A DNA stretch of 11,351 bases, from NCBI GenBank assembly GCA_022794295.1, contig JAAWEO010000048.1:1-11351 (forward strand), written 5' to 3'. Under the pieces are notes generated by a model. That model was given only the letters and a program-made list of their open reading frames with translations. It had not been told where the DNA came from and did not search any database. This stretch comes from Angelakisella sp. (lineage in GTDB: Bacteria > Bacillota > Clostridia > Oscillospirales > Ruminococcaceae). Below, in pieces: positions 5,488 to 11,351 of the stretch (position 1 is its first letter; every line of letters begins with the position of its first letter). The position numbers were made by a program, and so were the translations under genes.

Positions 5488-8088
5488 ATGAAGAATAACA
5501 CCAGTACCACCCGCTTTCTGCAGCTGAGTCTTGCAGGGGTGGTGGTCCTCTGCCTGCTGGTCTTCGCCTCCCTATTCCGGTATTCCGACAAGGAGACAAG
5601 GAAGACCATTGAAGAGGTGGGCTCCATTTACATGACGGGGATGAGCGAACGGATCACCATGCACTTCGACACCACCATTGATTACCGCATCGCCCAGCTC
5701 CAGTCCATTGTGGATACCTACCCCCCGGATTCCCACGCCACCGCCATCCTTCGGGAGCAGCTGATCAACGGGGGCAGGGCCAGAAACTTTGTTTACCTGG
5801 GTCTTTACGCCCCCGACACCGCCCTGAAGCTGGAGCCCCTTTTTGGCGAGGAGGTGGAGCTGGTGGACCCGGACCCTTTTTATGCTTCCCTGGAAAAGGG
5901 GGAAAAGAAGGTGGCAGTGGCCAACAGCAAAAACGGGGACCGGGTGCTGATCATGGGGGTCCCTGCGGCCTACCCCATGCGGGGGGGCGGCACCAGCACC
6001 GCCATTCTGGCAGCCCTGCCCATGGACTATATCCAGAAGATCCTGGCCCTGGGCGATGGTGACAACAACTCCATGGTCTACTGCCATGTGATCCGGGCGG
6101 ATGGCAGCTTTGTCATCCGCAGCGGCGACGCCTTCCGGGACAGCTATTACGAACGTCTTCAGGCGGTGTACGGCCACTCGGACGAAAGCGGCACAAATGC
6201 AGAGATCGCCGCCCTTCAAAAGGCCATTGACACCCGGCAAAGCTATTCCCATATTTTTACCGCAGACGGAATGGAGCGCAACCACATCTACTGCACCCCC
6301 CTGCCCTATTCCGAATGGTACCTGGTGATGGTGCTGCCCTATGGACAGCTGGATAACATTGTCAACACCTACAACCGCCAGTGGATGGGGATGACGATCG
6401 GAGGCTGCGTGGTCGTTCTTCTGGTACTGGTGCTGGTCTTTGTCCGGTACCTTGCCCTGAACCGCCAGCAGATCATCAAGCTGCAGGAGATGCATGAACG
6501 GGCGGAGCAGGCCAGCCAGGCCAAGAGCGAGTTCCTTTCCAACATGAGCCACGATATCCGCACCCCCATGAACGCCATTGTGGGCATGACCGCCATTGCC
6601 ATTGCCAACATCCAGAACCCCCAGCAGGTGCAGAACTGCCTGCGGAAGATCTCCCTTTCCAGCAAGCACCTTCTGAGCCTGATCAACGACGTGCTGGATA
6701 TGGCCAAGATCGAAAGCGGAAAGCTGACCCTCAACGCCGATCTTCTCTCCCTGCGGGAGGTGATGAACAGCATCGTCAACATTGTACAGCCCCAGGTGAA
6801 GGCCAAAAACCAGAAGTTTGATGTGTTCATCCGAAGCATTCTTTCGGAAAATGTCCTCTGCGACGGGGTCCGCCTGAACCAGGTGCTGATCAATCTTTTG
6901 TCCAACGCCATTAAATTTACCCCGGAGGGCGGGGAGATCCAGATCTCCCTGTCCCAGGAGGAATCCCCCAAGGGACCGGAGTACATCCGTTCCCACATTT
7001 GGGTAAAGGACAACGGCATTGGAATGGCGCCGGAATTCCAGCAGAAGATCTTCGAGTCCTTTGTCCGGGAGGACAATGCCCGGGTCCATAAGACCGAGGG
7101 CACCGGCCTGGGCATGTCCATTACAAAGTATATTGTGGACGCCATGGACGGCACCATCGACCTGAACAGCGCCCCGGGGATGGGGACCGAATTCCATATT
7201 GTTCTGGACCTGCCCAAGGCGGAGGTCCAGGAGCAGGAGATGCTCCTGCCCAGCTGGCGGATGCTGGTGGTGGACGACGATGAGGACCTTTGCAGCAGCA
7301 CCACCTCCTCCCTGCGGGAGATCGGCATCGACGCGGAATGGACCCTGGACGGGGAAACGGCGATACAAATGGCGGTACAGCGCCTGAAGCGCCGGGAGCC
7401 CTACCACATCATCCTTCTGGACTGGAGGCTGCCGGGGATGGATGGCATCCAGACCGCCCGTCAGCTGCGCCAGCAGTGCGGTGACGAAATGCCCATTCTT
7501 CTGATCTCCGCCTACGACTGGGGGGAGATCGAAGAACAGGCCCGGGAGGCCGGGATCTGCGGGTTTATCTCCAAGCCCCTGTTTAAATCCACCCTGTTCT
7601 ACAGCCTGCGCCAGTTTATCGGGGACGAGAGGGCCGGGGCCGGGGTCCAGGAAACTGCCGCCCCCCCCACAACACGGGAGGACCTTTCCGGCCACCGGGT
7701 CCTGCTGGCGGAGGACAACGACCTGAACTGGGAGATCGCCGAGGAGCTTCTTTCTGAGCTGGGCCTCCACCTGGAGCGGGCGGAGAACGGCCAGATCTGT
7801 GCCGAGATGTTCCGCCATTCGGAGGAAGGGTATTACGACGCCATCCTGATGGATGTGCGGATGCCGGTCATGACCGGCTACCAGGCCACCGAGGCCATCC
7901 GGGCCATGGACCGCTCCGACGCCAAGACCATCCCCATTATTGCCATGACCGCCGACGCCTTTGCCGAGGATATGCAGAAGTGCCTGGACTGCGGCATGAA
8001 CGCCCACGTTGCCAAGCCCATTGACGTGGACCTGGTTGCCCGGCTGCTGGTGAAGTATATAGAGGAACAGAAGCAGCACGAGGCATAG
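5488..8088 (+). CDS. Membrane hybrid sensor histidine kinase with two receiver domains
   Basis: An 866-residue sensor kinase. Membrane helices at about 11-30 and 299-322 flank an extracellular region of about 267 residues, consistent with a double-Cache-type ligand sensor ('SMVYCHVIRADGSFVI', 'YSEWYLVMVLP'). Cytoplasmic parts follow: HisKA (about 345-410) with the H-box phospho-His355 in 'SHDIRTP'; HATPase with N-box Asn473, G1 D508-N-G-I-G-M513 and G2 G538-T-G-L-G542; REC1 (about 590-712) with 'VVDDDED' and D645; REC2 (about 735-862) with 'LLAEDN' and D789. Every catalytic residue is present. It would autophosphorylate on His355 and pass phosphate to its receivers, then to the HPt encoded just upstream. 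The ligand is unknown. The ribosome binding site is a diffuse purine stretch (5461-5479). A run of eight C (7661-7668) encodes the linker between REC1 and REC2. The gene ends at a strong terminator. Confidence 0.93.
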   Translation: MKNNTSTTRFLQLSLAGVVVLCLLVFASLFRYSDKETRKTIEEVGSIYMTGMSERITMHFDTTIDYRIAQLQSIVDTYPPDSHATAILREQLINGGRARNFVYLGLYAPDTALKLEPLFGEEVELVDPDPFYASLEKGEKKVAVANSKNGDRVLIMGVPAAYPMRGGGTSTAILAALPMDYIQKILALGDGDNNSMVYCHVIRADGSFVIRSGDAFRDSYYERLQAVYGHSDESGTNAEIAALQKAIDTRQSYSHIFTADGMERNHIYCTPLPYSEWYLVMVLPYGQLDNIVNTYNRQWMGMTIGGCVVVLLVLVLVFVRYLALNRQQIIKLQEMHERAEQASQAKSEFLSNMSHDIRTPMNAIVGMTAIAIANIQNPQQVQNCLRKISLSSKHLLSLINDVLDMAKIESGKLTLNADLLSLREVMNSIVNIVQPQVKAKNQKFDVFIRSILSENVLCDGVRLNQVLINLLSNAIKFTPEGGEIQISLSQEESPKGPEYIRSHIWVKDNGIGMAPEFQQKIFESFVREDNARVHKTEGTGLGMSITKYIVDAMDGTIDLNSAPGMGTEFHIVLDLPKAEVQEQEMLLPSWRMLVVDDDEDLCSSTTSSLREIGIDAEWTLDGETAIQMAVQRLKRREPYHIILLDWRLPGMDGIQTARQLRQQCGDEMPILLISAYDWGEIEEQAREAGICGFISKPLFKSTLFYSLRQFIGDERAGAGVQETAAPPTTREDLSGHRVLLAEDNDLNWEIAEELLSELGLHLERAENGQICAEMFRHSEEGYYDAILMDVRMPVMTGYQATEAIRAMDRSDAKTIPIIAMTADAFAEDMQKCLDCGMNAHVAKPIDVDLVARLLVKYIEEQKQHEA

Positions 8089-8104
8089 CGTCCATAAAAA
8101 CACA

Positions 8105-8142
8105 GCAAAAGGACCGGTGCAAAAGCACCGGCCCTTTTTTGC
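8105..8142. terminator. Bidirectional intrinsic terminator
   Basis: GGACCGGTGC (8111-8120) pairs with GCACCGGCCC (8125-8134) around AAAA with one mismatch, followed by TTTTTT on the plus strand. The AAAA before the left arm gives a U-run leftward, so it can also end the convergent lysozyme gene. Confidence 0.9.
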
Positions 8143-8178
8143 AGCGGCAGAACCGCTAGTCATTGGAAGGAAGGGCTG

Positions 8179-9315
8179 TCAGGATGGCACATAGTCCAGA
8201 AACAGCATATTCATGTCCACCTCCTTGGCAATGCCGGAGACACTGCCGGAGGCGGAGTACTGCCAGATCTTAAAGTTGTAGGGGAAGAAGGGGACCCGGT
8301 AATACATGGCCATCCACAGGTCGTAATCCTCCAACTGGGCCACCAGGCCCTCGTGCTCCGCCAGGAACTTGGCGTAGGAGTAGTACATGGACTGGTACCC
8401 AGCGTTCTCTACGGTGTCGCAAAAGGCGGAGACCATTTTTACCGCCGTGGAGGTGGTCATCCCCCGGGTGCGGTACTGGCTGTTCTGGGCCCCCTCCAGG
8501 TCAAAGACCACCGGCATGTCCAGTCGGTAGCCAGAAAGCTCGTCAATGCAGAACTGGGCCTCCTCAATGGCCTCCGCCCGGGAGATGGCCTGGGAATAGA
8601 AGTAGACCCCTACCTTGATCCCGGCGGCCTGGGCCCCCTGGATGTTCTGGTGGAAGTTGCTGTCCAGCTTGACCGCCCCGTTGGTGTACCCCCGGTACCC
8701 CAGGCGGATGAACGCGAACTCCACCCCGTCGGCCTTTACTGCGTTCCAGTTGATGTTGCCCTGGAACACCGAAACGTCAATGCCCTTTACCACCCGGGAG
8801 GAGCCGTTTACCACATAGTCCTTTTCCCGGCTGTAGTGGACCAGGTTGTCCCAGTTGTAGCGATGCTTGGCGGCGCCCTTTTCCACCGGCAGGTATTGGT
8901 AGGAGTCCCCCTGCTTGAAGACGAAGTAGTCGTCAATAAACCGCTGGACATACTGGCTGGAGAGCTTGTACTCCTTGGCGTAGTCCTCGAACCGCTCTAC
9001 TGTGATGGTCTTTTTGCCGCTGATGGCAGAAAGGAAGTCGTCCGGCACCGAGGAATATTCCTCCGCCACCCGCTCCAGGTCGGAGACCCGGATGACCCCG
9101 TCCTCCACCAGGGAATTGAGCTTGCCGGAGGCTTGTGTCACCCCCTGGCCCTGGTTCTGGGAGGGCTGGATGGGGGTAGGTGTCTGGCCCTCCACCACAT
9201 AGGCCACCCCGGTCAGGTCCTCGATCCGTCCCGCCCCCGTCCCCAGGGGGAGCAGGGCCAGGGCAGCGGCACAAAGAGCCGCTGTCCTTCTGTGGGCAAA
9301 TCCCCGTTTCTTCAT
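8179..9315 (-). CDS. Secreted GH25-family lysozyme
   Basis: A 378-residue exported muramidase-type enzyme that should cut peptidoglycan between N-acetylmuramic acid and N-acetylglucosamine. A signal peptide (1-28: basic 'MKKRGFAHRR', alanine/leucine core, probable cut after A28) is followed by a Pro/Gln-rich linker and a helical region of about 120 residues that I do not recognise. The GH25 domain (about 177-378) opens with GIDVSVFQG (D180) and has the catalytic D272-x-E274 pair in 'VVFDLEG', 'GVYFYSQA', and the late IWQYS motif. No cell-wall-binding repeats are seen. ATG at 9315 was chosen because GGGGAGGT (9320-9327) precedes it and the longer in-frame start at 9366 overlaps the -10 box. 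It is convergent with the kinase gene. Roles in wall remodelling or attack on other bacteria are both possible. Confidence 0.9.
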   Translation of the reverse strand: MKKRGFAHRRTAALCAAALALLPLGTGAGRIEDLTGVAYVVEGQTPTPIQPSQNQGQGVTQASGKLNSLVEDGVIRVSDLERVAEEYSSVPDDFLSAISGKKTITVERFEDYAKEYKLSSQYVQRFIDDYFVFKQGDSYQYLPVEKGAAKHRYNWDNLVHYSREKDYVVNGSSRVVKGIDVSVFQGNINWNAVKADGVEFAFIRLGYRGYTNGAVKLDSNFHQNIQGAQAAGIKVGVYFYSQAISRAEAIEEAQFCIDELSGYRLDMPVVFDLEGAQNSQYRTRGMTTSTAVKMVSAFCDTVENAGYQSMYYSYAKFLAEHEGLVAQLEDYDLWMAMYYRVPFFPYNFKIWQYSASGSVSGIAKEVDMNMLFLDYVPS

Positions 9316-9364
9316 AGGTACCTCCCCGTATGGATGAAAATAATGTCGAAACACGTTAAGTCTC

Positions 9365-9394
9365 ATTATACCTTATCCTGTCGGGGCTTGGCAA
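9365..9394 (-). promoter_or_regulatory. Promoter for the lysozyme gene
   Basis: Reading leftward, TTGCCA (9394-9389) and TATAAT (9370-9365) are 18 bases apart, with a start point near 9358 and a leader of about 43 bases. It lies between the HAD gene and the lysozyme gene, so the latter need not depend on the former. No clear terminator separates the two. Confidence 0.7.
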
Positions 9395-9421
9395 GGGGCG
9401 GCGGGGAAATTTTACACTTTG

Positions 9422-10078
9422 TCAAAAAACGGAAGGGAGGGCCATAAGACAGGCGGTCAGTTCCTCTACCGTGTCCACCAGGATGTCCGCCCCGCTTTCC
9501 CGGAGGACCTCCCGGGGCTTCATCCCCCAGGTGACCCCGATGGTATAAAAGCCGCAGGCCTTTCCGGTCTGCATATCCACCTCGGAGTCCCCCACATAGG
9601 CGGCACACCTCCCGTCCAGGCGGCGGAGGACCTCCCGGGGACCGGCGGGGTCCGGCTTGGTGGGGATGCCCTCCAGCTGGCCCTGGGCCAGGTCCAGGGT
9701 GTCCCCAAAGGTGCTTTCCCACACCCGCCGGGTCTGGCTGTCCGGCTTGTTGGAGATCACCGCAGTGGCAAAGCCGGCAGCCCGGAGCTTGCCCAGCATC
9801 TCCAGAATACCCGGGAAGGGGCGGCATCCCCTGGCACAGAGGGCCTCGTAAATGGTCATATAGTTCTGGTACACCTGGTCCTCGTGGGCCGTACGGTCCC
9901 CGGGGTCCAGCATCCGCCGCACCAGCAGCCGCGCGCCGTTGCCGATGTAGGTTTTGTACTCCTCCTGGGTGCGGGTGGGCAGGCCGGAAAGCTCCAGGGC
10001 CTGGTTGCCGCACAGGGTAATGTCCGCCAGGGAATCCAGAAGGGTGCCATCCAGATCAAAAAGAAGGACCGACTTCAT
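9422..10078 (-). CDS. HAD-superfamily hydrolase, phosphoglycolate phosphatase type
   Basis: A 218-residue cytoplasmic phosphatase. The HAD motifs are complete: DLDGTL with nucleophile D8 and acid D10, Ser109 in 'VISNKP', Lys141 in 'PTKPDP', and G163-D164-S-x-x-D168 for magnesium. A helical cap lies between residues about 15 and 85, the C1-cap layout of Gph, PpaX and beta-phosphoglucomutase relatives. Phosphoglycolate phosphatase is the conventional name, but family members hydrolyse various small phosphates, and the substrate cannot be fixed here. ATG at 10078 was preferred to an in-frame start at 10144 because the protein fold begins there and the longer form would span the promoter. The ribosome binding site is weak (CGGTGGTG upstream). 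It is transcribed divergently from the thiamine-transport gene, with overlapping promoters. Confidence 0.88.
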   Translation of the reverse strand: MKSVLLFDLDGTLLDSLADITLCGNQALELSGLPTRTQEEYKTYIGNGARLLVRRMLDPGDRTAHEDQVYQNYMTIYEALCARGCRPFPGILEMLGKLRAAGFATAVISNKPDSQTRRVWESTFGDTLDLAQGQLEGIPTKPDPAGPREVLRRLDGRCAAYVGDSEVDMQTGKACGFYTIGVTWGMKPREVLRESGADILVDTVEELTACLMALPSVF

Positions 10079-10115
10079 GTTACACCACCGCCGTTCCGTG
10101 TAAAATTTTGTCTTT

Positions 10116-10144
10116 ATTATAAGGCGGTTTTTCTTGACAGTCAA
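10116..10144 (-). promoter_or_regulatory. Promoter for the HAD phosphatase gene
   Basis: Reading leftward, TTGACT (10144-10139) and TATAAT (10121-10116) are 17 bases apart. Its -35 box shares base 10139 with the -35 box of the rightward thiT promoter. Confidence 0.8.
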
Positions 10145-10162
10145 CCAAAATCGTGGTATGCT
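10134..10162 (+). promoter_or_regulatory. Promoter for the riboswitch-thiT transcript
   Basis: TTGACA (10134-10139) and TATGCT (10157-10162) are 17 bases apart, with a start point near 10169, just before the TPP aptamer. The -35 consensus is perfect and the -10 is imperfect. Confidence 0.78.
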
Positions 10163-10170
10163 GGTACCAC
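10153..10170. promoter_or_regulatory. Perfect palindrome over the -10 box, possible operator
   Basis: GTGGTA (10153-10158) and TACCAC (10165-10170) are exact inverted repeats with a 6-base spacer, covering the -10 box and likely start point of the thiT promoter. This is where a repressor would act. No regulator gene is in the window, so the binding protein is unknown; GntR-type operators have comparable TGGT/ACCA arms, which is only a resemblance. Confidence 0.45.
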
Positions 10171-10173
10171 AAA

Positions 10174-10284
10174 CCAGGGGGGTCCGTATGTGCGGGCTGA
10201 GATATGGAACGGTATTCCATGACCCTAGAACCGGTATTCCGCCGGTTCAGAACCTGATCTGGATCATGCCAGCGTAGGGAAGGA
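10174..10284 (+). ncRNA. TPP riboswitch (THI element)
   Basis: The conserved thiamine pyrophosphate aptamer blocks are present in order: GGGGGGT, GGCTGAGA (10195-10202), ACCCT (10222-10226), then ACCTGATCTGGATCATGCC and AGCGTAGGGAA (10271-10281). P2 pairs GGGT with ACCC, P3 pairs CCG with CGG, and a P3a hairpin pairs ATGGAA with TTCCAT. An extra hairpin GAACCGG/CCGGTTC (7 pairs) is inserted between P2 and the P4 strand. It precedes a terminator hairpin and the thiamine transporter gene, so TPP should switch off thiamine uptake. Confidence 0.95.
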
Positions 10285-10304
10285 ATCATAGCCGTTTCTT
10301 TTGC

Positions 10305-10347
10305 TGCGCTTTGTGGGTGTATCCCCCCAAAGCGCATTTCTTTTCCC
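10305..10347 (+). terminator. Riboswitch expression platform terminator
   Basis: TGCGCTTTG (10305-10313) pairs perfectly with CAAAGCGCA (10328-10336), with inner GGG/CCC pairs, followed by TTTCTTTT. This is the likely OFF structure when TPP is bound. I could not identify a convincing antiterminator strand by eye, so the exact switching pairings are unresolved. Confidence 0.75.
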
Positions 10348-10393
10348 CTTTGCCCGCAGGTTCCAGGCGATTACAAGGAGGAGAAAACAGATT

Positions 10394-10960
10394 ATGCGAA
10401 GCCAAAAGACCAGAACCCTTGTGGAATGCGCCCTCATGATCGCCCTTGCCACCGTCCTCAGCTTTATCACGGTGTACACGCTGCCCCAGGGGGGTTCCAT
10501 TACCGCGGCCAGCATGATGCCCCTGGTGCTGGCATCCTTCCGCCACGGACCCAAGTGGGGGCTGTTTACCGGGTTTGTGTACAGCCTTATCGACCTGATG
10601 CGGGGCTTTGACAATGTGATGTACTGCACCACCATTGGCGCCATGTTCCTCTGCATCCTGCTGGACTACCTGCTGGCCTACTCCGTTATGGGACTGGCCT
10701 GTGTCTTTGGAAAGGGCCTGAAAAGCCGCGCCGCCTGTGTGGCGGTGGGGACCACCATTACCGGCCTGCTGCGGTATTTTTGCAGCTTCCTTTCCGGCAT
10801 GCTGATCTGGTACGGATATGCCCCGGATACCATGCCGGTGTGGTTCTACTCCCTGACCTATAACGGCAGCTACATGATCCCAGAGATCATCCTGACCGCC
10901 ATCGCCGCCGTGCTGGTAATGCAGGTAATGGACCGCCAGCTTCCGGCAAAAGCCCCATGA
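10394..10960 (+). CDS. thiT: Thiamine ECF transporter S-component ThiT
   Basis: A 188-residue membrane protein with about six hydrophobic helices, the usual size of ThiT/YuaJ. Landmarks match the YuaJ branch: 'LPQGGSIT', 'LLDYLLAYS' (D91-Y92 at the Glu/Asp-Tyr ligand position), W139, 'PVWFYSLTYNGSY' with Y152 and N157. It binds thiamine at the outer face and works with the shared EcfA-EcfA'-EcfT energising module, which is not encoded here. The TPP riboswitch directly upstream independently supports the substrate. Serine 131 occupies the position where YuaJ and lactococcal ThiT have a ligand-contacting histidine ('RYFCSF' against 'RYAAHV'). The start is fixed by AAGGAGGAG (10375-10383). Weak alternative: an S-component for a thiamine precursor. 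Confidence 0.92.
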   Translation: MRSQKTRTLVECALMIALATVLSFITVYTLPQGGSITAASMMPLVLASFRHGPKWGLFTGFVYSLIDLMRGFDNVMYCTTIGAMFLCILLDYLLAYSVMGLACVFGKGLKSRAACVAVGTTITGLLRYFCSFLSGMLIWYGYAPDTMPVWFYSLTYNGSYMIPEIILTAIAAVLVMQVMDRQLPAKAP

Positions 10961-10965
10961 CCCCC

Positions 10966-11008
10966 AAACAAAAAACAAACGCACCCTCTGTGTAAAAGCA
11001 GAGGGTGC
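10966..11008 (-). terminator. Intrinsic terminator facing leftward
   Basis: GCACCCTCTG (10981-10990) pairs perfectly with CAGAGGGTGC (10999-11008). On the minus strand the stem is followed by GTTTGTTTTTTGTTTG, a good U-tract; on the plus strand CCCCCATCTT follows, a poor one. It therefore best serves a transcript coming from the right, though the hairpin may also protect the thiT 3' end. Confidence 0.75.
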
Positions 11009-11178
11009 CCCCATCTTCTCCCCCTTCCCCCCACCCCCCGGCCCGCAGGCCATTTGCCGCGAAGCGGCTCCCGCCGGAGGCACCAAACCCGTTCCCACCC
11101 CCTGGCCCGCAGGCCATAGCCCGAAGGGCTCCGCTTTTTTCCGCAGAAAAAAGCACCTTATCCGGCCAACGAGCCTCC
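11009..11178. repeat. C-rich non-coding segment with short repeats and hairpins
   Basis: No gene is supportable. A 14-base direct repeat GGCCCGCAGGCCAT occurs at 11040-11053 and 11104-11117, each followed by a short GAA-looped hairpin (GCCGC/GCGGC near 11057-11069; AGCCC/GGGCT near 11118-11130). GCTTTTTT (11133-11140) pairs with AAAAAAGC (11147-11154). CGGCC and GGCCG arms flank 11 bases near 11163-11183. It resembles repeated hairpin units, perhaps eroded. Confidence 0.5.
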
Positions 11179-11329
11179 GGCCGCCAAAGCCCAGACGCTG
11201 GTAAGCGGCAGTACAAATTCAAGATGCCACCTGGCCCAGCCGCCTGGCGCTGTCAGTAGGAACACGCTGGTAATAGATCAAGGTACTGCCCACAACGGAC
11301 CTCCAAACCGTGGGTGAGATCAGGCGGCC
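11179..11329. ncRNA. Candidate structured RNA, strand and family unknown
   Basis: Two nested long-range complementary pairs are visible: GGCCGCC (11179-11185) with GGCGGCC (11323-11329), and GGCAGTAC (11207-11214) with GTACTGCC (11283-11290). Between the last two, CAGC-GCC/GGC-GCTG (about 11238-11252) and GCCA/TGGC can form, and CCCAC/GTGGG (about 11290-11316) forms another. The resulting rod of about 150 bases recalls 6S-like RNAs, and the leftward terminator at 10966-11008 favours the minus strand, but I recognise no family signature. A 10-base direct repeat ACGCTGGTAA (11195-11204 and 11264-11273) also lies inside. The sequence 11330-11351 is unassigned. Confidence 0.3.
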
Positions 11330-11351
11330 CGTGGGTCATCCGCCCAAGGCC

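Noticed and set aside
5572..8163. A very long open frame on the minus strand opposite the hybrid kinase gene
   Set aside because: It is the antisense of a gene with clear domains. Its translation is a His/Gly/Leu/Val-rich low-complexity string with no motif and no ribosome binding site, as expected in GC-rich DNA.
9316..9421. HAD phosphatase and lysozyme as a strict operon
   Set aside because: No terminator separates them, but the lysozyme has its own good promoter and the functions are unrelated, so obligate co-transcription is not supported.
8353..9447. Long plus-strand open frame opposite the lysozyme gene
   Set aside because: The GH25 protein on the minus strand has signal peptide, catalytic motifs and ribosome site; the opposite frame has none.
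10079..10144. N-terminal extension of the HAD phosphatase to 10144
   Set aside because: It would cover the gene's own promoter, and the HAD fold begins at the ATG at 10078.
11005..11259. Short plus-strand open frame near the right edge
   Set aside because: Proline-rich, without ribosome binding site or recognisable domain, and running through hairpins and repeats.
1..11351. CRISPR array, tRNA, rRNA or transposase
   Set aside because: I found no regularly spaced repeat-spacer series, no cloverleaf with a T-loop and CCA-type end, no conserved rRNA segment and no transposase or integrase motif.

Overview
The window comes from a GC-rich, low-redundancy Gram-positive genome. Genes end their codons mostly in G or C, start behind AGGAGG-type ribosome binding sites, and have sigma-A-type promoters with near-consensus TATAAT boxes. 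A VAGC lipobox lipoprotein, a TPP riboswitch with a YuaJ/ThiT-type transporter, a GH25 lysozyme and HD-GYP/GGDEF signalling proteins all fit a GC-rich Clostridia member such as an Oscillospiraceae relative (Flavonifractor/Oscillibacter type). That placement is inference from style and gene families, not a database result.

Layout. Positions 1-221 are non-coding and rich in palindromes. A consensus promoter (222-249) drives a two-gene unit: a ParB-like N-domain protein (296-1255) and a metallophosphoesterase (1277-1870). It ends at a bidirectional terminator shared with a convergent lipoprotein gene (1952-2470, minus). An AT-richer 405-bp spacer holds the two divergent promoters and one strong hairpin.

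The core (2876-8088, plus) is a signalling cluster. It encodes a response regulator with REC, HD-GYP, PAS-like and GGDEF domains, a free HPt protein starting one base after it, and a membrane hybrid histidine kinase with an extracellular sensor and two receiver domains. All phospho-acceptor residues, the HD-GYP motif, the GGDEF motif and an RxxD I-site are intact. The simplest model is a His-Asp-His-Asp phosphorelay from an external signal to c-di-GMP synthesis and breakdown. A bidirectional terminator closes it against a convergent gene pair on the minus strand: a secreted GH25 lysozyme (8179-9315) and a HAD phosphatase of the phosphoglycolate phosphatase type (9422-10078).

From 10079 a compact divergent control region has two promoters whose -35 boxes overlap back to back. 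The rightward one carries a perfect palindrome over its -10 box and start point, then a TPP riboswitch with an extra hairpin, an intrinsic terminator, and thiT (10394-10960), a thiamine ECF transporter S-component. The last ~390 bases have no credible gene. They hold a terminator whose U-tract faces leftward, short repeats, and a nested pair of long-range complementary segments (11179-11329) that may be a structured RNA. This right end and the phosphorelay are the parts most worth a second look.
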